From Halomonas sp. (lineage in GTDB: Bacteria; Pseudomonadota; Gammaproteobacteria; Pseudomonadales; Halomonadaceae): a DNA stretch of 64,000 nt. Every line of letters begins with the position of its first letter. The stretch's first letter is position 1. Shown piece by piece: positions 9,584 to 19,256 of the stretch. The notes beneath the pieces are model-generated. The model was not told the DNA's origin. It saw only the letters and a program-made list of their open reading frames with translations, and made no database searches. Where the stretch lies: NCBI RefSeq assembly GCF_011050415.1, contig NZ_DRFS01000013.1, positions 62,001 to 126,000 of the forward strand. Reading direction: 5' to 3'. Position numbers and translations under genes: made by a program.

Positions 9584-10501
9584 TCAGGCGTGCAAGAAAT
9601 CACGCGGCAACTTCATCATTTGCCGCCATAGACGCTCGACGCCCGGTTTATGCACCATAGAGCAACGGTATAAGCGAATCTCAAGAGGAATATCCCAACT
9701 CTGATCGCCAGCTCTCACCAAGCGGCCACTTTTAAGCTCTTCCTTGATACAAAAATCAGGTATCCATGCAACGCCGACACCTTGCAGCACCATGCCTTTT
9801 AGACCTTCCGCCATGGCTGTTTCATACACGGTGCGAAGCTTCATGCGTAGCGGATCATTTTTTAGCAGCATACGCACGCTGCGCCCTAAAAAAGCGCCTT
9901 GCGTATAGGAAAGGTAGGGTATAGAAGCGTCATGCTGAAGTGAGAACAGCGGCTTCCCCTGGTCGTCTGGCAGCGATACGGGCAGCATATTGACCTTGCC
10001 AATTGAAAACGAGGGAAATACCTCTGCATCCAGCTGCATGGTGGCAAAAGGGTCGTAATAAGCGAGCATTAAGTCGCAGTTGCCCTCGCGTAGCACATGG
10101 ATAGCCTCGCCTACGTTCATTGCGACTAAGCGAGTAGGCAACTCGCCTAAGCCTTTCTGTAAGCGGGAGATCCATGGTGGGTAAAAACTCAACGCTAATG
10201 AGTGTGCGGCAACAATGTCCAATGCTTCATTAGCAATTGAGAGGCCCCGCAAATGGCTCAGCGATTCATTTAATTGCTCCACTAAATTGCGTGCTGTTAC
10301 TAAAAACAGCTGCCCTTCTGGAGTTAACCCTACTGGCGTGGTAGAGCGGTCTACAAGCGTGACATCAACGGCTTGTTCTAACGCCCTTATGCGACGGCTA
10401 AAAGCAGGCTGAGTTACATGTCTTTGGCGTGCCGAAGCTGAAAAACTGCGCGTACTAGCAAGTGCTACAAAGTCTTCTAACCATTTTGTTTCAAGGTTCA
10501 C
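9584..10501 (-). CDS. LysR-family transcriptional regulator
   Basis: 305 residues: an N-terminal winged helix-turn-helix (FVALASTRSFSASARQRHVT, then PAFSRRIRALE) and a C-terminal LysR substrate-binding domain. The start is GTG at 10501 with AAGGAG 8 nt upstream. It converges with NadM-Nudix and lies just downstream of cls on the same strand, with only about 30 nt between them, so it could be co-transcribed with cls. The N-terminal sequence METKWLEDF-like style resembles hypothetical LysR regulators near amino-acid permeases. The target and effector are unknown. Confidence 0.9.
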   Translation of the reverse strand: MNLETKWLEDFVALASTRSFSASARQRHVTQPAFSRRIRALEQAVDVTLVDRSTTPVGLTPEGQLFLVTARNLVEQLNESLSHLRGLSIANEALDIVAAHSLALSFYPPWISRLQKGLGELPTRLVAMNVGEAIHVLREGNCDLMLAYYDPFATMQLDAEVFPSFSIGKVNMLPVSLPDDQGKPLFSLQHDASIPYLSYTQGAFLGRSVRMLLKNDPLRMKLRTVYETAMAEGLKGMVLQGVGVAWIPDFCIKEELKSGRLVRAGDQSWDIPLEIRLYRCSMVHKPGVERLWRQMMKLPRDFLHA

Positions 10502-10532
10502 CCATGACTCCTTGTCCTACCTAGCCCACTTA

Positions 10533-11951
10533 TTATTGAACTGGCGCCGTTAAGTAGGCAGCTCGAGAAATGACCTTCATCCACATAGAACGCTGGTTAA
10601 TTTCATCTATTGTAACTCGGCGGCAATTTTCAAAGTCAGCCTCTAGCATTGTCTCAACGCTGGCGGCAAAATCGGGACTTGGAATAAAGGCCGTAATTTC
10701 AAAGTTTAGGCGAAACGAACGATTATCTAAGTTTACTGTACCAACGGTTGCTGCGTCACTATCAACTAGCATTACTTTTTGGTGTAAAAAACCTGGGAGA
10801 TAACGGTATATTTTTACACCAGCCCTCAACATATCAGGTAAAAATGAAAAGGCTGATAAAAAAACGAGCAAGTGATCTGGACGCTCAGGGATCATTACAC
10901 GGACATCAACTCCTCGCATCGCAGCAAGACGTAGCGCATCCTGAACCCCCTGATCGGGAACAAAGTAGGGACTGGTCACCCATAGTCTCTCCTTAGCGCT
11001 ATGAATTACCTGCTGAACCAACAAACTCGCCGTATCCTGACGATCTGCGGGCCCTGAAGGGACAATCACTACATGGTGGTCGCTTGACGGGAGGGTCTCC
11101 GCCAGCCAATGTAAACTGATCACTTCATCAGTAGCCCAGTGCCAGTCCTCCCAGAACGCCTCCTGCAAGCCCAGCACACTGGGTCCTTCAAGCTTTAAGT
11201 GTGTATCGCGCCAAGGTCCATGCTTAGGATCTTTACCTAAATATTCGACCCCAACATTAAAGCCACCTACCCAACCTTCTTTGCCGTCAGCGACCATGAC
11301 TTTACGATGGTTACGAAAGTTAAGTTGAAAACGGTGCTTAAAACCTCGTGAAGAACGAAATGCGCTAACAGCGACGCCCGCGCTGATTAAATCTACTAAG
11401 TAGCCCTCATTCAACTTGCGACTGCCCACTTCATCATAGAGAAAATAAACCCTTACACCGCGTTGAGCAGCACGCTGTAAGTGACCTTGCAATTGCTTAC
11501 CTAATGCATCATTTCGAACAATGAAAAACTGCACCAGCACATACTGCTCAGCACGATCAATACCATCAAACAGGCTAGCGAAAGTGTCTGTACCATCGAT
11601 TAGTAATGTCGCTCGGTTACCATGCGTTAACGGCATCATAGCGAGCTGCTCTACGGCTTGAATATCCGGACTACTCGAGGGAGCCACATAGGGCAACACA
11701 TTGGCCCGATAGCGCACTAATACTCGACGTAGCACAGTGTCACGCTGACCACGAGCAGAAACATAACCATAAAAACGCGGTCGCCCAAAAAACCAATAGG
11801 CCGGAAGAGCGACATAAGGGAAGGTCAATAGCGAGATAATCCAAGCGACCGCACCCTGCGATGTCCTGCTAGACATCAGCGCCATGATGGCTGAGACGAT
11901 GCCTAAGAGGTGTATCAATAGAATGCCGGTCCCTAGCAACCAGGAGGCCAT
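10533..11951 (-). CDS. cls: Cardiolipin synthase
   Basis: Membrane phospholipase-D superfamily enzyme making cardiolipin from phosphatidylglycerol, about 472 residues. Two N-terminal transmembrane helices (LLGTGILLIHLLGIVSAIMA and VAWIISLLTFPYVALPAYWF) precede two HKD catalytic motifs, NHRKVMVADG near residue 230 and HQKVMLVDSDAATVGTVNLD near residue 395. The ATG at 11951 has GAGGA 8 nt upstream; the frame is open 12 codons earlier. The order of domains and length fit ClsA. It is separated from fumarase by a strong terminator. Confidence 0.95.
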   Translation of the reverse strand: MASWLLGTGILLIHLLGIVSAIMALMSSRTSQGAVAWIISLLTFPYVALPAYWFFGRPRFYGYVSARGQRDTVLRRVLVRYRANVLPYVAPSSSPDIQAVEQLAMMPLTHGNRATLLIDGTDTFASLFDGIDRAEQYVLVQFFIVRNDALGKQLQGHLQRAAQRGVRVYFLYDEVGSRKLNEGYLVDLISAGVAVSAFRSSRGFKHRFQLNFRNHRKVMVADGKEGWVGGFNVGVEYLGKDPKHGPWRDTHLKLEGPSVLGLQEAFWEDWHWATDEVISLHWLAETLPSSDHHVVIVPSGPADRQDTASLLVQQVIHSAKERLWVTSPYFVPDQGVQDALRLAAMRGVDVRVMIPERPDHLLVFLSAFSFLPDMLRAGVKIYRYLPGFLHQKVMLVDSDAATVGTVNLDNRSFRLNFEITAFIPSPDFAASVETMLEADFENCRRVTIDEINQRSMWMKVISRAAYLTAPVQ

Positions 11952-11991
11952 AGCCACATCCTCATGCGCGTAATTCACGCCAAACAAATAA

Positions 11992-12029
11992 CAATAATGC
12001 AGGGGCCTCGCCTATAGCGAGGCCCCTGC
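11992..12029 (-). terminator. Intrinsic terminator after the fumarase gene
   Basis: Perfect 13-bp stem GCAGGGGCCTCGC/GCGAGGCCCCTGC with a 5-nt loop, followed on the minus strand by ATTATTGT. It insulates the class I fumarase gene from cls. Confidence 0.8.
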
Positions 12030-12082
12030 CAGCTGCAAGTTAATTAATAGACGTTAACGGCCAACCAAAAGAAAGCACGCTG

Positions 12083-13588
12083 TTACGCAGATTGAGCAAT
12101 AATCTCTTTCCACTTGGCTGGACCTGTTTGATGCACAGAGGTGCCGAGGCTATCGACCGCCACTGTTACTGGCATATCTTCAACTTCAAATTCGTAGATT
12201 GCCTCCATGCCAAGGTCTTCAAAACCAATCACACGTGATTTCTTAATCGCCTGAGCCACCAGGTAAGCAGCTCCACCCACGGCCATCAGGTAAACAGCCT
12301 CGTTATCACGAATGGCATCGATGGCCAGTTGGCCACGTTCTGCTTTACCCACCATGCCTAGTAAGCCGGTTTCTTCCAGCATGGTACGGGTAAATTTATC
12401 CATCCTCGTCGCTGTCGTCGGGCCAGCAGGACCTACTACTTCATCGCCAATCGGATCAACCGGACCCACGTAGTAGATAAACCGTCCTTTCATATCAACG
12501 GGCAGTGGCTCGCCTTTGGCTAGCATATCGATCATGCGCTTATGAGCAGCATCGCGACCCGTTAACAGCTTACCATTCAGCAACAGCGTGTCACCTGGCA
12601 GCCAGGTTTTGACTTCTGCTGGTGTGACCGTGTCGAGATTGACTCGCTTAACGTTAGCACCGGCTTCGCGAGTGATTTCAGGCCAGTCTTCAAGCTTGGG
12701 AGCCTCAAGCACCGCGGGACCAGAGCCATCCAGCGTAAAGTGGGTATGCCGTGTTGCTGCACAGTTAGGAATAATCGCCACCGGCTTATTAGCCGCATGG
12801 GTAGGATAATCTTTGACTTTAATATCCAGAACAGTGGTTAAACCGCCTAACCCCTGAGCGCCAATACCACTTTTATTAATCTTATCAAACAACTCCAAAC
12901 GTATCTCTTCGGCGCGGTTGCTAGGCCCGCGGGCCTGCAAATCCTGGATATCGATAGGATCCAGCAGTGCCTCTTTGGCAATCATCATCGCTTTTTCAGC
13001 GGTACCACCGATGCCAATCCCCAGCATGCCCGGCGGACACCAGCCAGCGCCCATCTTCGGAAGCTGCTCCATCACCCAATCCACTACGCTGTCGGATGGG
13101 TTAAGCATAGCAAATTTGGACTTGGCCTCGCTGCCACCACCCTTCGCTGCCACGTGAATATCGACGGTGTCACCGGGCACGATCGAGTGGTGAATAATTG
13201 CTGGTGTGTTGTCTTTGGTGTTGGCACGTTTGCCGTCTGGATCCGCCAGTACCGAGGCACGCAAAACATTGTCAGGGAGCAGGTAGGCGCGACGTACACC
13301 CTCATTGATCATGTCGTCAAGGCTCATATCCGCGTCCCAGGTAACGTTCATACCTACATGAACAAACACAGTGACAATACCGGTATCCTGGCAAATTGGA
13401 CGATGCCCGGTTGCACACATACGCGAATTGATCAGAATTTGCGCAATGGCGTCTTTAGCGGCCGGGTTCTCTTCGCGCTCGTAGGCAGCGGCCATCGCAT
13501 CAATAAAATCTTTAGGATGGTAGTAAGAGATATACTGAAGAGCATCGGCAACGCTTTGAATAACGTCGTCCTGGCGAATCACGGTCAT
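12083..13588 (-). CDS. fumA: Class I (iron-sulfur) fumarate hydratase
   Basis: TCA-cycle enzyme interconverting fumarate and malate, 501 residues, the length of a one-piece class I fumarase. The N-terminal alpha domain holds PICQDTGIVTVFVHVG and the region MGAGWCPPGMLGIGIGG. The C-terminal beta domain includes GPTTATRMDKFTRTMLEE. Cysteines in RMCATGHRPICQDTG, the NCAATRHTHF region and WCPPG are candidate [4Fe-4S] ligands. It is transcribed alone and ends at a strong terminator. Class I enzymes are oxygen-sensitive; whether a class II fumC exists elsewhere cannot be told here. Confidence 0.95.
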   Translation of the reverse strand: MTVIRQDDVIQSVADALQYISYYHPKDFIDAMAAAYEREENPAAKDAIAQILINSRMCATGHRPICQDTGIVTVFVHVGMNVTWDADMSLDDMINEGVRRAYLLPDNVLRASVLADPDGKRANTKDNTPAIIHHSIVPGDTVDIHVAAKGGGSEAKSKFAMLNPSDSVVDWVMEQLPKMGAGWCPPGMLGIGIGGTAEKAMMIAKEALLDPIDIQDLQARGPSNRAEEIRLELFDKINKSGIGAQGLGGLTTVLDIKVKDYPTHAANKPVAIIPNCAATRHTHFTLDGSGPAVLEAPKLEDWPEITREAGANVKRVNLDTVTPAEVKTWLPGDTLLLNGKLLTGRDAAHKRMIDMLAKGEPLPVDMKGRFIYYVGPVDPIGDEVVGPAGPTTATRMDKFTRTMLEETGLLGMVGKAERGQLAIDAIRDNEAVYLMAVGGAAYLVAQAIKKSRVIGFEDLGMEAIYEFEVEDMPVTVAVDSLGTSVHQTGPAKWKEIIAQSA

Positions 13589-13821
13589 GAACTAACTGCT
13601 CCTAGGTTGTCGTCTAGTCAGCGGCTTTTTCTACGTATGCAGAAGTTGCCGTCTTAGCGTTGGGTAAGTATACCGTATTGCCCCTCCTGCGGCAGCACTC
13701 CTCTGTGCTCAACTGGTCGCTATCGGTAGCGCTTTAGTCGATGCTTGTCATAGATCAAGATAACGGTATAAAATAAATAGAATCAGCAGCATGGAAGCCT
13801 CTAACCTCAACGCCAGAGGAC

Positions 13822-14643
13822 TTAGGCAGGCTGACAGCGAGGGCAGAGATAGAGTCTTCGTGAACCCACCATTTTGCGCTCAATGACGGCGCCGCAGCGG
13901 TGGCACTCAAGCCCAGCACGTTCAAACACTGTAAAACGCCACTGCCGCCGAGCTTCGCCAGCCTGAATGGCTTGTTCAATCCAGGCTGGCGTATTAGTCA
14001 CTCCGGCCTGCTGATAGGCCTGCTGGGTAATGGTCACGATGCATTCAGCGAGATGCCCCATCTGGGAGTCGGTTAAATCAATCGGCCGCTGTTGAGGGTG
14101 CAAACCCGCAAAAAACAGAATTTCAGAGCGCAGATAATTGCCTAACCCCGCTACCAAGCTCTGATCGAGTAACAAGGCCCCTAACCGCCGCCGCTGAAAC
14201 TGCTTTAGCCGCAACCGCTGTAACACTTGGTGTGGCGTGATGCCTTGGCTTAGCAAATCAGGGCCAAGCCTGGCTAAAAACGGATGCTCGCTGAGGTTGT
14301 CTTCATGCCACAGCGAGACATCAGAGGCGCTATATAAGCTTGCGCAACGCCCTTCTGCAGTTAAACGAACGCGCAATGAGCGTTTTGTCGCAGGCGGCTT
14401 ATCTTCCCGGTGTAGTTTCCAAACGCCATAAAGCTGATTGTGGGAATAGAGCACACGCTGATCAGCAAACCGAATTAACATCGCTTTGCCCCTGGTATCT
14501 ACCCGTGCAACCTGGACACCCACAAGGGAGGATGCCTGTTCGGCAAGCTCTGGAAAGGCGAACCAGGCATCTTCTATTACCTGCCCGCCTATCTGCTGCT
14601 CAATACGATCCGCCGCACGCCGAATTTCTGGACCTTCAGGCAT
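13822..14643 (-). CDS. nei: Endonuclease VIII (Nei) DNA glycosylase
   Basis: Fpg/Nei-superfamily glycosylase/AP lyase that removes oxidised pyrimidines, 273 residues. The mature N-terminus PEGPEIRRAADRIE carries the catalytic Pro2 and Glu3 and reads as Nei rather than MutM. The helix-two-turn-helix (DQSLVAGLGNYLRSEILF) and a C-terminal zinc finger (CHRCG and CPRC) are intact. It lies 4 nt from the uvrB stop on the same strand, so the two repair genes are probably co-transcribed. The 233 bases between it and the fumarase start contain no gene I can support. Confidence 0.94.
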   Translation of the reverse strand: MPEGPEIRRAADRIEQQIGGQVIEDAWFAFPELAEQASSLVGVQVARVDTRGKAMLIRFADQRVLYSHNQLYGVWKLHREDKPPATKRSLRVRLTAEGRCASLYSASDVSLWHEDNLSEHPFLARLGPDLLSQGITPHQVLQRLRLKQFQRRRLGALLLDQSLVAGLGNYLRSEILFFAGLHPQQRPIDLTDSQMGHLAECIVTITQQAYQQAGVTNTPAWIEQAIQAGEARRQWRFTVFERAGLECHRCGAVIERKMVGSRRLYLCPRCQPA

Positions 14644-14647
14644 GCCG

Positions 14648-16672
14648 TTAGCCCAACATCAGCTGTTTTTCTTTCATCTGGTGAAGCTGATCACGCAGCC
14701 GTGCAGCCTCTTCAAACTCCAGGTTTTGCGCTGCTTCAAACATCGCATCTTCAAGCTTGCTAATAGCGCCCAGCAGATCATGCTTGCTCATAGTAGATAA
14801 ATCATACTCGGCCGCACTTTCTGCCACCTTGCGCTCATTGCCACGCCGACGGCTGCTCTTTTTACCCGGCGCCTGAGCCGCTTCAAGGATATCAGCCACT
14901 GAACGCGTCACGGTTGTCGGGGTAATACCATGCTCTAAGTTGTGCTCGGTCTGTTTCGTGCGCCGCCGTTCGGTTTCATCCATCGCTTTACGCATGGAAT
15001 CGGTAATGCGGTCGCCGTATAGAATAGCTTTACCATGGGCATTACGAGCCGCTCGACCGATGGTTTGGATCAAGGAGCGTTCAGAGCGCAAAAAGCCCTC
15101 TTTGTCTGCGTCTAAAATCGCCACCAGCGAGACTTCGGGAATATCCAGGCCTTCACGTAGCAAGTTGATGCCCACTAACACATCGAACTTACCCAGACGT
15201 AAATCGCGGATTATCTCGACGCGCTCAACGGTATCGATATCCGAGTGTAAATAGCGTACACGTATACCATGCTCGTCAAAATACTCGGTTAGGTCTTCGG
15301 ACATTCGCTTGGTCAGCGTAGTCACCAGGACTCGCTCACCGACAGCGGTACGCAAACCGATCTCTGACAGCAGATCATCCACTTGGGTACTGGCAGGCCG
15401 CACTTCAATCTCAGGATCCAGTAATCCGGTTGGCCTCACCACCTGCTCAACGGTTTGGCTGGCGTGATCAGCTTCATAGGGGCCTGGGGTAGCGGAGACA
15501 AAAATAGTTTGCGGGGAAATCGACTCCCACTCCTCAAACTTCATTGGCCGGTTATCCAGTGCGGAGGGCAGCCGGAAGCCATACTCCACCAATGTCTCTT
15601 TGCGAGAGCGATCCCCTTTATACATACCGCCGACTTGCGGAACGCTAACGTGGGACTCATCAATAAACAGTAGTGCGTCATCGGGCAAGTAGTCGAAGAA
15701 CGTCGGCGGCGGCTCCCCTGGCGCACGGCCTGAAAGATAGCGGGAGTAGTTTTCAATGCCGTTGCAGTAACCCAGCTCCAGCATCATCTCAATATCGTAA
15801 AGCGTTCGCTGTTCCAGGCGCTGCGCTTCAACTAGTCGATCATGCTTACGCATCCACTCTAAGCGCTCTTTTAGCTCGCCCTTGATTGCGTCAATGGCGC
15901 CTAAGATGGTTTCACGCGGTGTCACATAATGCGACTTCGGATAGATGGTCATCCTCGGGACTTCACCGCGAACGGCACCGGTTAGCGGGTCGAATAGACG
16001 AATCGTGTCGATCTCACTGTCAAATAGCTCCACGCGGACCGCTTCCTCATCCGAATCGGCGGGGAAAATATCGATCACATCCCCGCGTACCCGGTAAGTA
16101 CCGCGACGGAAATCCATATCATTGCGGGTATATTGCAGCTCGGCCAAACGGCGCAGGAAGGCACGCTGATCAATCAATTCACCCCGGGTGAAATGTAGAC
16201 GCATCTTCAGGTATTGATCCGGGTCACCTAGGCCATAAATTGCCGAGACTGACACCACAATCAGCGCGTCACGTCGTTCGAGCAGTGCTTTGGTGGCTGA
16301 AAGGCGCATCTGCTCGATATGGTCATTTATCGAAGCATCTTTCTCGATAAAGGTGTCCGAAGAGGGCACATAGGCTTCTGGCTGGTAGTAGTCGTAGTAG
16401 GAAACAAAATACTCCACCGCATTATCGGGAAAAAATGACTTAAACTCCCCGTAAAGCTGTGCCGCCAGGGTTTTATTGGGCGCCATCACAATGGTGGGAC
16501 GCTGCTGCTGTTCGACCACATTGGCCATGGTAAACGTTTTACCCGACCCTGTTACCCCAAGCAGTGTTTGATGGGCAAGCCCTGATTCCAGGCCACTGAT
16601 CAGCCCTTTAATGGCGGCAGGCTGATCGCCAGCAGGCTGAAATTTTGACTGCAACCGAAAGGCTTTGCTCAT
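14648..16672 (-). CDS. uvrB: UvrB, excision nuclease subunit B
   Basis: Central helicase-like subunit of nucleotide excision repair, 674 residues. Features in order: Walker [12 protein letters not shown] near residue 40, the damage-verifying beta-hairpin region [17 protein letters not shown] near residue 95, helicase motifs including DESHVS and the QTIGRAARN motif VI, and a C-terminal UVR domain that contacts UvrC. The ATG has AGGAG about 5 nt upstream. No uvrA or uvrC lies nearby, as is usual. No convincing LexA operator was seen just upstream. Confidence 0.97.
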   Translation of the reverse strand: MSKAFRLQSKFQPAGDQPAAIKGLISGLESGLAHQTLLGVTGSGKTFTMANVVEQQQRPTIVMAPNKTLAAQLYGEFKSFFPDNAVEYFVSYYDYYQPEAYVPSSDTFIEKDASINDHIEQMRLSATKALLERRDALIVVSVSAIYGLGDPDQYLKMRLHFTRGELIDQRAFLRRLAELQYTRNDMDFRRGTYRVRGDVIDIFPADSDEEAVRVELFDSEIDTIRLFDPLTGAVRGEVPRMTIYPKSHYVTPRETILGAIDAIKGELKERLEWMRKHDRLVEAQRLEQRTLYDIEMMLELGYCNGIENYSRYLSGRAPGEPPPTFFDYLPDDALLFIDESHVSVPQVGGMYKGDRSRKETLVEYGFRLPSALDNRPMKFEEWESISPQTIFVSATPGPYEADHASQTVEQVVRPTGLLDPEIEVRPASTQVDDLLSEIGLRTAVGERVLVTTLTKRMSEDLTEYFDEHGIRVRYLHSDIDTVERVEIIRDLRLGKFDVLVGINLLREGLDIPEVSLVAILDADKEGFLRSERSLIQTIGRAARNAHGKAILYGDRITDSMRKAMDETERRRTKQTEHNLEHGITPTTVTRSVADILEAAQAPGKKSSRRRGNERKVAESAAEYDLSTMSKHDLLGAISKLEDAMFEAAQNLEFEEAARLRDQLHQMKEKQLMLG

Positions 16673-16725
16673 TGTTACTCCTAAAAAGGGGGAAACTTAA
16701 CCACATAAAGCTAAACCAAACTGAC

Positions 16726-17133
16726 CTAAACAAGACGCGTAGCAATCTCGACCGTGGAGTCAGTCATCAATCGCTGGATGGGGCAGCGATGACTAATATC
16801 TTCAAGCCTGGCACGCTGTTCAGGATCATCAATACCGTGAAGTTCTAATGCCACCTCTAACTTGTAGAGGCCCTTTTTTTCCTGGCTATCATCTCGCCGC
16901 ACCGTCACAGTAATACCTTCAAGCGGCCACTCTTTGCGTTTAGCGTACATTTGTACTGTAATCGCCTTGCAGGTACCCAATGCAATATCGAAGTAATCGT
17001 GAGGGTCTGGCGCACTATCCTCGCCACCCACCACTTTGGGTACATCTGCGTAAAGATCTTCTAAGCCTTCAACCACCACCCGCTGCCTAAAAGCGTGGTT
17101 GCGCTCACTAATCACAGTAATCGGTGGGTGCAT
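16726..17133 (-). CDS. OsmC-family thiol peroxidase-like protein
   Basis: 135-residue OsmC/Ohr-fold protein. The two reactive cysteines of the family are present, C55 in ALGTCKAIT and C117 in HRCPIQRLM, so organic hydroperoxide reduction is plausible. The fragment DSAPDPHDYFDIALG is typical of the YhfA/OsmC subgroup rather than Ohr. Its start codon overlaps by one base the stop codon of the upstream HMA-like gene (TAATG), so the two are translated together. Subgroup members have diverse or unknown substrates. Confidence 0.88.
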   Translation of the reverse strand: MHPPITVISERNHAFRQRVVVEGLEDLYADVPKVVGGEDSAPDPHDYFDIALGTCKAITVQMYAKRKEWPLEGITVTVRRDDSQEKKGLYKLEVALELHGIDDPEQRARLEDISHRCPIQRLMTDSTVEIATRLV

Positions 17134-17330
17134 TAGAATACCTTTATGCCTAATTTAAGTTTTTCTATCGCGTTTATGAGGGTTTCTCGCTTCGCCCTGC
17201 CGTCAACATCCGCCCCATGACGACCCACTTCGGCACTATCAACGCCTTCAAGCATCATCAATGCTGTGGTAATTTTGTTAACTTGATCGACCGTTTTTAC
17301 ACCCTGAAATGTTAACGATTGCTGCGCCAT
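17133..17330 (-). CDS. Small HMA-fold protein without the metal-binding CxxC
   Basis: 65 residues whose pattern fits a heavy-metal-associated domain: beta strand SLTFQGV, helix VNKITTALMMLEGVD, strands, then helix RETLINAIEKLKLG. The GMTCxxC metal loop is replaced by GVKTVDQV, so it should not bind copper in the normal way. It is translationally coupled to the OsmC-family gene through a one-base overlap. I infer a partner or regulatory role for the OsmC protein, but nothing in the sequence proves it. Confidence 0.7.
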   Translation of the reverse strand: MAQQSLTFQGVKTVDQVNKITTALMMLEGVDSAEVGRHGADVDGRAKRETLINAIEKLKLGIKVF

Positions 17331-17480
17331 TCTGTGTCCCTGCCTATTGACCTATGCAAAACTGATACAAGGCAAAGAGTCTAGCACGCTAATGGTGCCT
17401 TGCAATCAGCACCCCCTGCCCGCACCTAGTAACTAGCGTATTTAACTAACCGCGTATTATTCATTTCATCAGGAGTTTTT

Positions 17481-18458
17481 ATGGCGACCGCCACTTCCCC
17501 TAGCGCCCCTTTTGGCAGCGTCCGCCTTACTCACTTAGCCGCTTTGGATGTGAAAGGTGCGGATGCCGAAAAGTTCCTGCAGGGTCAAACCAGCGCCCAG
17601 GTCAGTTTAGCGAATGGTCTCTTTGCTCCGCTTACCTGTTTCTGTACGCCAAAAGGGCGAATGCTGGCCAATGCTCAGTTACTGCGCCTAGGCGATGACC
17701 ACTTTCGCCTACTGCTGAGCACAACCTTAATAGACAGCTTAGCCAATCATCTTAAAAAATTCGCTGCCTTCTACCGGGCTGAACTACTCCCTCAACCGGG
17801 CGTTATTTTCGTCGGCGCTAATGATGATGCCCAAACGTTGGCTGACCAGCTCGGCCTAGCCCTCCCCCAGCAACCAGCAACTCATACCACCAATGCCGAC
17901 GCCTGTGTTTTACGTTACCCCGGTGAGACACCTCGCTGGCTGTTCTGTTTCGAAGCCGAATCCAATGGCTCAGTTGCAGCGGCTAAGGATGACGAGGCGA
18001 GCCGCAGCGCATGGCAACTTGAAGATATTCGCAGCGGTTTAGCCTGGGTAACCGATGCGCAGCAGGATCACTTCTTACCGCAAATGCTCAACTGGGAAGC
18101 ACTCGGCGGCATTAGCTTTAAAAAGGGCTGCTACACCGGCCAAGAAGTCGTCGCCCGCGCGCATTTTCGGGGCCAGGTGAAGAAACGCTTGATGCGCGCT
18201 AGCGTGAAGAGCACGGCGCTAGCGGAGATAGGCGCTAGCCTTGTGAATGGCGAGGATAAATCGGTAGGCGAAGTAGTGGCGTTTGCATCAAGTGAACAAG
18301 ATAGTATTGAATTGCTGGCGGTTATGAGCACTAAAATTGCCGAGGAAGCAACGCCAGTCTTTCTAGCGGGAGAACCTGTTACCTTTTTGCCCCTGCCCTA
18401 TGCGATTGAGCGCCTAGACCCCGAACAGATGGCAATCACTATCAACGGCCAGCATTAA
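17481..18458 (+). CDS. ygfZ: YgfZ/GcvT-like folate-binding Fe-S maintenance protein
   Basis: 325 residues, COG0354 family. The diagnostic motif KKGCYTGQEVVAR near residue 215 contains the conserved Cys of YgfZ. The N-terminal part (LDVKGADAEKFLQGQTSAQV) is a GcvT-type fold. In E. coli YgfZ helps maintain MiaB and other iron-sulfur enzymes with tetrahydrofolate. The ATG is preceded by AGGAG. It is divergent from the HMA/OsmC pair and converges on the TatD-like gene with 7 nt between the stop codons. Confidence 0.93.
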   Translation: MATATSPSAPFGSVRLTHLAALDVKGADAEKFLQGQTSAQVSLANGLFAPLTCFCTPKGRMLANAQLLRLGDDHFRLLLSTTLIDSLANHLKKFAAFYRAELLPQPGVIFVGANDDAQTLADQLGLALPQQPATHTTNADACVLRYPGETPRWLFCFEAESNGSVAAAKDDEASRSAWQLEDIRSGLAWVTDAQQDHFLPQMLNWEALGGISFKKGCYTGQEVVARAHFRGQVKKRLMRASVKSTALAEIGASLVNGEDKSVGEVVAFASSEQDSIELLAVMSTKIAEEATPVFLAGEPVTFLPLPYAIERLDPEQMAITINGQH

Positions 18459-18465
18459 ATAACGA

Positions 18466-19239
18466 CTAGCACTTAGTAAAGTTCAAGTCGAATAACTGCG
18501 TGGCGGTGGCACTGCTCTGCGCCGCCACATGGTTTTCCGATTGTCCGCGCAGCTTGCTGACGACTGCACATATTTGACTGATCCGGCACGGTTCATTGCG
18601 CATGCCCTGATAACCGCTTAGCGGCATATCGGGGCTATCGGTTTCAAGCACAAATGCATTGTCAGGCAGTGCTGCTACCGTTCGATGCAAGCGCCTGGCG
18701 CGCTCGTAAGTCACCGCGCCACCCAACCCCAGCTTGAATCCTAAATCGAGAAACTTAGTTGCCTGCTCTATTGAGCCGGAAAAAGCATGAATAAGACCAG
18801 CCTTGGGAAGCTTGAGCTGACGAAGGCGCTTAGCCACTTGGTCATTAGCCTGAACGCAATGCACCACGACCGGCAATCCATGCTGTTTGGCTAGCGCCAG
18901 CTGTGCATCAAAGTAGTACCACTGGGCTTCAAGAGTATCGCTAAAACGCCCATCAATACCGCACTCACCCACCGCAACAACTTCTGAATAATGACTAAGC
19001 ATGTGGTCAAGCGCGGCAATATCCACCTCTTGATGCTGCTCCACAAAGTAAGGGTGAAGACCAAGGCATACTGAAGTATCTGCACGTTCAGCCAGCGCCA
19101 GCACCTGCTGCCAGCGTGATCGAGTAGTGCCCGGCACAACAAAGTGCGCTACGCCCACTGCTTTAGCGGCCTTGAATACCTCCGTTCGATCACCATCGAA
19201 ATGAGCAAAATCTAAATGGCAGTGAGCGTCAACCAGCAT
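18466..19239 (-). CDS. TatD-family metal-dependent deoxyribonuclease
   Basis: TIM-barrel amidohydrolase-like nuclease of about 257 residues. The metal-binding motif DAHCHLDF opens the protein. ECGIDGRF (residues about 93), VVHCVQAND, LIHAFSGS and ETDSPDMP are the other active-site segments. The ATG (MLVDAHCH) is chosen over the adjacent GTG. TatD proteins act in DNA repair, proofreading of 3' ends and D-Tyr-tRNA editing, depending on species. It lies 17 nt downstream of prfC on the same strand, so probably in one transcript. Confidence 0.92.
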   Translation of the reverse strand: MLVDAHCHLDFAHFDGDRTEVFKAAKAVGVAHFVVPGTTRSRWQQVLALAERADTSVCLGLHPYFVEQHQEVDIAALDHMLSHYSEVVAVGECGIDGRFSDTLEAQWYYFDAQLALAKQHGLPVVVHCVQANDQVAKRLRQLKLPKAGLIHAFSGSIEQATKFLDLGFKLGLGGAVTYERARRLHRTVAALPDNAFVLETDSPDMPLSGYQGMRNEPCRISQICAVVSKLRGQSENHVAAQSSATATQLFDLNFTKC

Positions 19240-19256
19240 CACAACGTACTTAAGCC

